DNA of 7,317 nucleotides, from contig DHLV01000198.1 of NCBI GenBank assembly GCA_002405445.1, positions 1 to 7,317 of the forward strand, written 5' to 3'. A program made the position numbers and the translations under genes. This DNA is from Flammeovirgaceae bacterium UBA4659 (GTDB taxonomy: Bacteria; Bacteroidota; Bacteroidia; Cytophagales; Cyclobacteriaceae). Of this stretch, positions 1 through 5,666 are shown piece by piece; position 1 is the stretch's first letter; each line of letters opens with the position of its first letter. The notes beneath the pieces were generated by a model that had not been told where the DNA came from, searched no databases, and saw nothing but the letters and a program-made list of their open reading frames with translations.

Positions 1-332
1 ACAGTAAAGTTGTTGTTGATTGCCTGACTAATAATGAGCCTGTCAAACGGATCGCGATGGTGAAAATTCAGTTCCGTAGACTTTTGCAAATCGAGCAGGC
101 TAAATTCTAAAATGCCGATTCTTCTTTCAGACAAGTAACTTTCAAGTTTGACGATTGGAGTATCAAATCTTATTTTTTTTAGGCTGAGTTTGATGGCAAT
201 TTCCCACAAGCTGGCCTTGCTCATAAAAATGAGATTGCTGTTTTTTTCAATTTCAGAGATTGCGTTTTTGGACAAACGAGTATCTCCTTGCATGTACCAC
301 AAGAGTACATGGGTGTCAATCAGAAAGGTCAT
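1..332 (-). CDS. PIN-domain ribonuclease toxin, VapC-like (PIN_Sll0205-type), C-terminus cut by window edge
   Basis: The start codon at 330-332 opens a frame that runs off the left edge after 110 residues, so roughly the last 15-20 residues are missing. It begins MTFLIDTHVLLWYM, continues with SLWEIAIK near residue 41, and has FHHRDPFDRLIISQA near residue 90. These are the hallmark blocks of the Sll0205-type PIN family. The visible acidic residues expected to bind metal are D6, E44, D94 and D97, so the active site looks intact. By family knowledge such proteins are Mg2+-dependent RNases that act as toxins of VapBC-type modules; the actual RNA target cannot be read from the sequence. The ATG overlaps the TGA of the upstream antitoxin gene (ATGA, 329-332), which implies translational coupling. 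The last acidic residue usual in PIN domains would lie beyond the window. Family assignment is secure; toxicity is inferred. Confidence 0.9.
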   Translation of the reverse strand, partial: MTFLIDTHVLLWYMQGDTRLSKNAISEIEKNSNLIFMSKASLWEIAIKLSLKKIRFDTPIVKLESYLSERRIGILEFSLLDLQKSTELNFHHRDPFDRLIISQAINNNFT

Positions 333-559
333 TCCATGTATTCTTTGAAATCTTCTAGCGGCTGATTAAAATCTTCGGCTACAAAGGACACGATGTGTTT
401 ACCATCGCCAAATTTCCTCATTTGACTTGCTGTTCCAGAATTTTCAATCGTTTTTTTCTCAGACTCTTTCTTCAACAATTTGATTTTTTCAATCAAACTG
501 ATGTCTTTCAGTTTCTGAATCCAACTCACAATTTCTGACTTTTCTACTTCGATATCCAT
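329..559 (-). CDS. Antitoxin of the PIN toxin, DUF2281/VapB-like
   Basis: This 76-residue acidic/lysine-rich protein lies directly upstream of the PIN toxin and shares an ATGA stop/start overlap with it. The N-terminal half (about residues 8-35) is predicted helical and lysine-rich. The C-terminal stretch SFVAEDFNQPLEDFKEYM resembles the conserved 'DFxxPLxxFxxYM' end of DUF2281 proteins, which are the usual partners of Sll0205-type PIN toxins. By analogy that tail should bind and block the toxin; whether the N-terminus binds DNA is unclear. The ATG at 557-559 was chosen because it is the only ATG near the beginning of the frame; a GTG at codon 11 is the only plausible later alternative. The gene starts 23 bp after the ileS stop codon, so it may be co-transcribed with ileS. 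A perfect TAnnTTTG element four bases upstream of the ATG suggests an additional promoter of its own. Confidence 0.82.
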   Translation of the reverse strand: MDIEVEKSEIVSWIQKLKDISLIEKIKLLKKESEKKTIENSGTASQMRKFGDGKHIVSFVAEDFNQPLEDFKEYME

Positions 560-563
560 CTCG

Positions 564-596
564 CAAAGTTAATCATTCTTCATCACACCCTTTCAA
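564..596 (-). promoter_or_regulatory. Candidate Bacteroidota-type promoter for the toxin-antitoxin pair
   Basis: On the minus strand, TAACTTTG (564-571) matches the Bacteroidota -7 consensus TAnnTTTG exactly. A TTGAAA (591-596) sits 22 bases upstream as a possible -33 element; it overlaps the last codons of ileS. Transcription would begin about at the antitoxin ATG, giving a leaderless or nearly leaderless message. The -33 element is imperfect and an eight-base motif with two free positions is weak evidence by itself, so this is a hypothesis. Confidence 0.3.
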
Positions 597-3500
597 CGGC
601 AACTTTTAGCAAGAAGTCGTCCATGTCCACCTCATTACTTGATGAAAGCTTCTCCTTAAACTCCAAACTCAGCGCTTGGGTTTCGGTGCTGATGTAGTCT
701 TTGAATTCGGTTAATGCGCGCACTACTTGTTCAGCCTGCTCTTTCGGTATCTGATCTTTTTCTACTTCAATTGAAATCTTATCGAGGACTTCTAAGCCTT
801 TTTCCTTACGCAAGTTTTGGATGCGGTTTACAAAATCACGTGCAATACCTTCTCGTTTCAATTCATCTGTAATATGAATGTCGAGCGCCACGGTAATGCC
901 ACCCTCCACGGCCACCGACCAACCGGGAATATCTTCTGACGAAATCAAAACATCTTCTAGCACCAAGTCGAAACCGCTCTTCGCAAGCTTGCCTGTTTTT
1001 TCCAGGGTTTGGATTTCAGCTTTGTCTAATGTGGCAATGAGGGCCGAAACCTCCTTCATTTTGGGCCCGTATTGTTTGCCAAGTTTGGGCAGATTCGGCT
1101 TCACTTTCTTCACCAACAAACCCGAAGCATCGTCAATGTATTCAATCGATTTTACGTTCACTTCAGATTTGATGATGTCCTCCACGCCTTTGATGCGATT
1201 GGCAAACTTTTCGTCCAACACGGGCAACAAGACTTTTTGAAGAGGTGTACGCACTTTTATCTTGCTTGCCTTGCGGATGGAGTGCACCAACGAACAAATG
1301 CGTTGCGCATATTCCATTGATTTTTCCAATTCGGCATCAATTCGGTTTGGCTCCGATTGAACCAAGTCCGTCAAATGAACAGATTCAAACCGAAGCGGGG
1401 TATTGTTCTTCTTGGCGCTGTCGCGAATGCTGTCGGTAAGGTTTTTGTATAACCAGTCTGCAAAAAACGGTGCGATGGGCGACATTAGTTGAGCGGTGAC
1501 GAGCAAACATTCAAACAGCGTTTCGTAGGCTGCCTTTTTGTCTTCGGTCATTTTGCCCACCCAAAAACGCTTGCGATTCAAGCGAACATACCAGTTCGAA
1601 AGGTGGTCGTTCACAAATTCTTGAATGGCGCGCGCGGCTTTGGTAGGTTCATAATCTTCATACGCGGCACGCACTTCAATTATCAGCGACTGCAATTTTG
1701 AAATGATCCAGCGATCGAGGTGCGTTAAATGCTCTTTGCCCGTAACATTCATTTCATCTTTGGCAAAGCCATCGATGTTGGCATACAGTGCAAAAAATGA
1801 ATAGGTGTTTTGCAATGTGCCAAAGAATTTTCGCTGCGTTTCTTCAACACCTGCAAAGTCAAACTTTAAATTATCCCACGGGGGCGCATTTTCAATCATG
1901 TACCAGCGCAACACATCGGCACCGTATTTATTGAGTGCAGCAAATGGATCAACCACGTTGCCCTTACGCTTACTCATTTTGTTGCCATCCTTGTCAAGGA
2001 CAAGACCGTTGCTGATTACGTTCTTAAATGCCTTGCCGTTATTACCAACTTGTGAGTTTACTTTTTTGATTTCGTCACTGCTTTCGCTGAGCAATACCGC
2101 TATGGCGTGGAGCGTGAAAAACCAGCCGCGTGTTTGGTCTACACCTTCGGCAATGTAATCGGCCGGGTAAGCCCTGTTAAAAATGTCTTGGTTCTCAAAC
2201 GGGTAATGCCATTGTGCATAGGGCATTGCACCGGAATCGAACCAAACGTCAATCAAATCCGTCTCGCGGTACATAGGCTGTCCGCTTTTGCTTACTAAAA
2301 CTATTTCGTCAACATATGGGCGGTGTAAATCCATAGTCGATTGTCCATGTTCGATAGCCTCCTTACCATCGACTGTGGACTGTTGACCATTGACTTTTTT
2401 TGCTTTTTCAATTTCAACCTTGAGCTGCTCAATCGAGCCGATGCAAATTTCTTCCTTGCCGTCTTTCGTCCTCCAAATCGGCAGCGGTGTGCCCCAGTAG
2501 CGTGAGCGAGATAAATTCCAATCCACCAAATTCTCCAACCAATTGCCAAAGCGACCGGTGCCGGTAGATTCTGGTTTCCAGTTGATAGTTTTGTTCACTT
2601 CCACCATTTTATCTTTCAATGCGGTGGTTTTGATGAACCACGCATCCAGCGGATAATACAACACCGGTTTATCGGTGCGCCAACTGTGCGGATAGGTGTG
2701 CTCGTACTTCTCTACTTTAAAGGCTTTGTTCTCTTCTTTTAAAATGATGGAGATGATGACATCGGTGGTTTTGTAATCCGGGTGCGATTCATCTTCATCG
2801 GTGTAGTTTTTTACGTAAAAATCATCGACTCCCAATGGCTTGTGCGTTTTGATTTTATATTTCGCCACGCCCTCTTGCAAGTGCTTCCCGATCTCAGAAA
2901 CAAATTTTCCCTTTTTGTCTACAGTTGGCATTTCGTTGCCTGCCTCATCGCGCACCATCAGCGGAGGAATTCCGTTTTGTTGCGCAACCCTAAAGTCATC
3001 TGCACCGAAGGTAGGAGAGGTGTGCACCACGCCTGTACCGTCTTCAGTAGTTACAAAATCACCCGCCACAATTTGAAATGCCTTGTCGGCATTTTGTAGA
3101 GGTTGCACATAGGGCATCAATTGTTCGTAGCGGAGGCCAATTAGCTTCTTACCATCCCAACCTCCCAACCTCTCAGCTTTGCCAAATTCATCATCTTTTT
3201 TGAATTGAAGACTTTTTATTACTCCAGAATCATCATGAACGCCAGAGAAATAGGCTTGGTATCTATCATTGGCAAGGACAACCCTGATTGGCTTTTTTGT
3301 ATAAGGATTATACGTGCCAATCATGGTGTATGTAATTCGGTCAGAAATCGTCAAAGCCGTGTTAGATGGAAGTGTCCATGGGGTTGTGGTCCAAGCAAGG
3401 ATAAAGATGTCAGTATTGTCAAATTCGGTGTGTGTTCTTGCCTTAATGTTAAATAGGAACTCGGAAGCCTTGTTACGAATTAACTTAAACTGCGCCACCA

Positions 3501-4140
3501 CGCTCGTGTCTTTCACATCTTTGTAGCAGCCGGGTTGGTTCAATTCATGTGAGCTCAAACCCGTGCCATCCGAGGGTGAATAGGGTTGAATGGTGTAGCC
3601 CTTGTACAACAAACCCTTTTCGTAAAACTTTTTCAGTATCCACCAGATGCTCTCAATGTACTCGTTGTTGTAGGTGATGTAGGGATTTTGCAAATCCACC
3701 CAGTAGCCCATCTTCATTGTCAGATCGTCCCACTGGTCTTTGTACATCATTACCGTTTCGCGGCATTTTTGATTGTACTCTTCGATGGAAATCTTCTTAC
3801 CGATATCGTCTTTGGTGATGCCCAGTTGTTTCTCTACCTGTAGTTCCACCGGCAGCCCATGTGTATCCCAGCCGCCTTTGCGCTTCACCTGAAATCCCTG
3901 CAAAGTCTTATAACGACAGAAAATATCTTTGACGGTGCGCGCCATTACGTGGTGAATGCCGGGCGTTCCGTTGGCCGAAGGTGGCCCCTCGTAAAACGTG
4001 AAAGTCGGCTTACCTTCGCGGTTGCCCACCGATTTTTCGAAAACGCCCTGCTCTTTCCAGAAGCTTAATATTTCAGAAGCTACCTGTGCCAGGTTTAAAT
4101 CTTTGAATTCGTTAAAATTTTTCAAGTTGCCCACGGTCAA
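583..4140 (-). CDS. ileS: Isoleucyl-tRNA synthetase, type 2 (eukaryote-like, GxHH signature)
   Basis: This cytoplasmic class Ia enzyme charges tRNA-Ile with isoleucine using ATP. The 1185-residue frame is complete. The Rossmann catalytic domain shows GPPSANGTPGIHHVMART (52-69), with GIHH at 61-64 in the HIGH position, then GWDTHGLPVEL (90-100). The CP1 editing domain is marked by AWTTTPWTLPSNTAL (249-263) and GTGVVHTSPTFGADDF (368-383). Further conserved blocks are LSRSRYWGTPLPIW (543-556), DVWFDSGAMPYAQWHYPFEN (631-650), DYIAEGVDQTRGWFFTLHAI (661-680) and the KMSKS loop as KMSKR (721-725). The anticodon-binding domain follows from about 800. No ATG exists in frame before residue 66, so translation must start at TTG 4138-4140 or at a nearby GTG (4132) or TTG (4123). 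The protein is slightly longer than I expect for the family, with extra or divergent segments near 318-330, 583-604 and 685-703. The toxin-antitoxin pair follows 23 bp downstream. Confidence 0.98.
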   Translation of the reverse strand: MTVGNLKNFNEFKDLNLAQVASEILSFWKEQGVFEKSVGNREGKPTFTFYEGPPSANGTPGIHHVMARTVKDIFCRYKTLQGFQVKRKGGWDTHGLPVELQVEKQLGITKDDIGKKISIEEYNQKCRETVMMYKDQWDDLTMKMGYWVDLQNPYITYNNEYIESIWWILKKFYEKGLLYKGYTIQPYSPSDGTGLSSHELNQPGCYKDVKDTSVVAQFKLIRNKASEFLFNIKARTHTEFDNTDIFILAWTTTPWTLPSNTALTISDRITYTMIGTYNPYTKKPIRVVLANDRYQAYFSGVHDDSGVIKSLQFKKDDEFGKAERLGGWDGKKLIGLRYEQLMPYVQPLQNADKAFQIVAGDFVTTEDGTGVVHTSPTFGADDFRVAQQNGIPPLMVRDEAGNEMPTVDKKGKFVSEIGKHLQEGVAKYKIKTHKPLGVDDFYVKNYTDEDESHPDYKTTDVIISIILKEENKAFKVEKYEHTYPHSWRTDKPVLYYPLDAWFIKTTALKDKMVEVNKTINWKPESTGTGRFGNWLENLVDWNLSRSRYWGTPLPIWRTKDGKEEICIGSIEQLKVEIEKAKKVNGQQSTVDGKEAIEHGQSTMDLHRPYVDEIVLVSKSGQPMYRETDLIDVWFDSGAMPYAQWHYPFENQDIFNRAYPADYIAEGVDQTRGWFFTLHAIAVLLSESSDEIKKVNSQVGNNGKAFKNVISNGLVLDKDGNKMSKRKGNVVDPFAALNKYGADVLRWYMIENAPPWDNLKFDFAGVEETQRKFFGTLQNTYSFFALYANIDGFAKDEMNVTGKEHLTHLDRWIISKLQSLIIEVRAAYEDYEPTKAARAIQEFVNDHLSNWYVRLNRKRFWVGKMTEDKKAAYETLFECLLVTAQLMSPIAPFFADWLYKNLTDSIRDSAKKNNTPLRFESVHLTDLVQSEPNRIDAELEKSMEYAQRICSLVHSIRKASKIKVRTPLQKVLLPVLDEKFANRIKGVEDIIKSEVNVKSIEYIDDASGLLVKKVKPNLPKLGKQYGPKMKEVSALIATLDKAEIQTLEKTGKLAKSGFDLVLEDVLISSEDIPGWSVAVEGGITVALDIHITDELKREGIARDFVNRIQNLRKEKGLEVLDKISIEVEKDQIPKEQAEQVVRALTEFKDYISTETQALSLEFKEKLSSSNEVDMDDFLLKVAVERV
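2331..2394. repeat. Heptamer-periodic repeat tract with partial inverted symmetry, inside ileS
   Basis: Read on the plus strand from 2331 in steps of seven, the units are ccatagt, cgattgt, ccatgtt, cgatagc, ctcctta, ccatcga, ctgtgga, ctgttga and ccattga. Eight of the nine share a clear pattern (c, then c/t/g, a or g, then t), and only the central unit is degenerate. Nine units make 63 bp, exactly 21 codons, so the ileS frame is kept. The arms 2331-2341 (ccatagtcgat) and 2368-2378 (atcgactgtgg) are inverted repeats matching at 10 of 11 positions. In ileS the tract encodes residues 583-604, a low-conservation linker rich in Q, S, T, G and D between the RYWGTPLPIW block and the HRPYVDEI block. 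The periodicity is seen directly; an origin as an inserted dispersed repeat is inference. Confidence 0.6.
3155..3170. repeat. Perfect 8-bp tandem duplication (tcccaacc x2) inside ileS
   Basis: The octamer tcccaacc occurs twice in direct tandem, followed by a degenerate third copy (tctcagct, 3171-3178). On the coding strand it reads as two GGTTGGGA units and helps encode the residues ERLGGWDG (323-330). It lies in the editing-domain region, just before the conserved-looking LIGLRYEQLMPYV segment, where I expect homologues to have a shorter linker. The duplication is short enough to be chance or simple slippage. Confidence 0.45.
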
Positions 4141-4168
4141 AAAAATGAGGGCGCAATTTAGTGAGTAT

Positions 4169-4198
4169 CAATTGTATTTACGATGCGAATTTTATAAA
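4169..4198 (-). promoter_or_regulatory. Candidate ileS promoter
   Basis: On the minus strand, TACAATTG (4169-4176) matches the Bacteroidota -7 element TAnnTTTG with one mismatch. It is preceded at 18 bp by TTTA (4195-4198), one mismatch from the -33 element TTTG. Transcription would start near 4162, leaving a leader of about 20 bases before the TTG start codon. The region is AT-rich, so near matches are expected by chance. No T-box-like leader fits in the short gap, so no leader-based tRNA sensing is suggested. Confidence 0.28.
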
Positions 4199-4240
4199 GA
4201 ATCCGCGACTCGAATTAGAAAAATGTGCTTATTTGGGGAC

Positions 4241-4786
4241 ATGCAAGCTGCCCATCGTTTCAATCGGTTTCTTTTTGTAGCGTTTGCTTGCATGGCAGCA
4301 GTCGCTGTTTGGGCGCAGCCAACGGTGCTTACCACCGAACAACTTGAGAAATTGACACCCCAGAAACTTGAGGGATACCGCACCACCGAGCCCAAAGGCC
4401 GCATGCTAAAAATCGGCACGTTGTCGTACTCGATGATTGAGCGCACGTTTGTGCGCGGCAAGAAGCAGATCAACATCATGTTGTTCGATTACCACAATGC
4501 TTCTGTCATGTACAGGCAGGCTACGCAAAAATGGAAAGGAGCCGAAAGCTCAGATTCTGACTCGAGGCTGGAAACCGCTTATGAATTGCAAGGTCAACCG
4601 GGTTGGGTGTCGTTCGATAAGATTAACAGTAAGTCACAAATTGCAGTAGGCGTTCAAAATCGCTTTTACCTGGTGTTGATGGGTGAAGGAGTTGCGTTAG
4701 ATGTGTTGGAGACCATTGTCAAGGGTTTTGATTTTTTACGTTTTCCGCCCCCCGAAGTTGCGATCACCGATGCAAAGTACCGCTAG
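4241..4786 (+). CDS. Small secreted protein of unknown function
   Basis: I do not recognise this family. From the ATG at 4241 it is 181 residues. The start is basic (MQAAHRFNRF), followed by a hydrophobic core (LFVAFACMAAVAV) and a plausible signal peptidase I site after VWA at residue 25, so export to the periplasm or beyond is likely. The cysteine at 18 does not sit in a good lipobox. The mature part alternates short predicted strands and helices (LKIGTLSYSMIERTF, INIMLFDYHN, RFYLVLMGEG, ALDVLETIVKGFDFLRF), consistent with a compact alpha/beta domain, with no cysteines and no catalytic motif I can name. An in-frame ATG at 4223 would add six residues (MCLFGD) ahead of the signal peptide. The reading frame stays open much further upstream, but that part is antisense to ileS. 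The gene is divergent from ileS and overlaps the CPBP gene tail to tail. Confidence 0.75.
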   Translation: MQAAHRFNRFLFVAFACMAAVAVWAQPTVLTTEQLEKLTPQKLEGYRTTEPKGRMLKIGTLSYSMIERTFVRGKKQINIMLFDYHNASVMYRQATQKWKGAESSDSDSRLETAYELQGQPGWVSFDKINSKSQIAVGVQNRFYLVLMGEGVALDVLETIVKGFDFLRFPPPEVAITDAKYR

Positions 4787-5666
4787 TTTTTTTCTGATCT
4801 GCAAAAATAGTTTTGGAGGAAAAATAAACAGCTAGTGTGAGTGTGAATAACGCCACTAAAATTGAACCCTCCTCACCAAACTTACCACCAGTTAACACAT
4901 CCGTCACAGTACTATTCACTTGGAATACTCCCATCTCTGCGTGTCCGCTTACCGCGAATCCGAGTATGGGGCCTTGTACAAAATTCCACGACCAATGAAA
5001 GCCAACAGCACTGGATATCGAACCGGATTTTAAAGCCATAATAGCCATTAAGTACCCCGAAATGGCAATGGTGGCGCAGCCAATCCATGTGAAGTGGTCA
5101 TTTCCGAAATGAAGTAACCCAAAGAGAATTGAAGAAAGTGTGGCAGCCCAAAACTCAGTATTTTTTTCTTGCATGTTAGTCAGAACATATCCTCTAAAAA
5201 TTATTTCTTCAATTAACGCCACAAGCAGGTAACTGAGGAAACTGACAATTATGGTTGAAGAAAATCCTTGGTAAGAAAAATGAACGAGACCAAATACATG
5301 AAAAGCAATTCCAATTATTGCCATTATTAATACACCTAACAAAAAACCAGCGCCTAATGAACGAAGGTTTAAACTCAACCGATACGATACCAGGCTTTTG
5401 TATTCAATTTCTTTTGAAATCATGTACGTGGTTGCTATCACACCAGCAAATGTGGCTGCCTGACTTGAAAGCAAATAAGCTGCATTGTTTTCTATGAGGT
5501 CATAGTTACCAAAAACTTCAGGGAAGAAAAGGAAAATCGGAAAAGTGAAAATGCCAGTTGAAATAAGAAAAAATACGAGGTAAACAATCAGTCTCCACCA
5601 GTTGCTTTTGATACTGGGGGTCAGTTGAGGGGTGGGATTGCTATTCTGATAGTCCCCTTCTGTCAT
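4764..5666 (-). CDS. CPBP-family intramembrane metalloprotease (Abi/CAAX-protease-like)
   Basis: This is a 300-residue polytopic membrane protein with about eight hydrophobic segments by eye (near 25-45, 63-83, 105-127, 136-152, 174-187, 194-212, 218-240 and 265-283). The three CPBP motifs are all present: EEIIFRG with E153, E154 and R158; LLHFGND with H186; and FHWSWN with H224 and N228. These are the residues expected for metal binding and catalysis in the Rce1/CPBP glutamic-protease fold, so an active enzyme is likely. Substrates of bacterial members are diverse (prenylated-type proteins, bacteriocin maturation or immunity, membrane protein processing) and cannot be predicted here. Its ATG lies within the last codons of the RND exporter gene (26-bp overlap, different frame), so the two are almost certainly co-transcribed and perhaps translationally coupled. 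No bacteriocin-like small gene is visible nearby. The 3' end overlaps the convergent secreted-protein gene by 23 bp. Confidence 0.93.
   Translation of the reverse strand: MTEGDYQNSNPTPQLTPSIKSNWWRLIVYLVFFLISTGIFTFPIFLFFPEVFGNYDLIENNAAYLLSSQAATFAGVIATTYMISKEIEYKSLVSYRLSLNLRSLGAGFLLGVLIMAIIGIAFHVFGLVHFSYQGFSSTIIVSFLSYLLVALIEEIIFRGYVLTNMQEKNTEFWAATLSSILFGLLHFGNDHFTWIGCATIAISGYLMAIMALKSGSISSAVGFHWSWNFVQGPILGFAVSGHAEMGVFQVNSTVTDVLTGGKFGEEGSILVALFTLTLAVYFSSKTIFADQKKTSGTLHR

Noticed and set aside
569..583. Four-codon ORF (MKND) between ileS and the antitoxin, overlapping the ileS stop as TGATG
   Set aside because: It could act as a coupling mini-cistron, but an ORF this short is readily produced by chance and has no other support.
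878..1240. Plus-strand open frame of 120 codons inside ileS
   Set aside because: It is antisense to the well-conserved C-terminal domain of IleRS and has no motif or start-site support.
3998..4222. N-terminal extension of the secreted protein back to an ATG at 3998
   Set aside because: That part is antisense to the conserved N-terminus of IleRS, and a good signal peptide begins only at 4241.
4787..4830. Terminator after the secreted-protein gene (T-run at 4787-4793 with ctgatctg between T and A runs)
   Set aside because: The possible stem is only a T5/A5 pairing around a 9-base loop, with no GC-rich stem, so it is not a credible intrinsic terminator.
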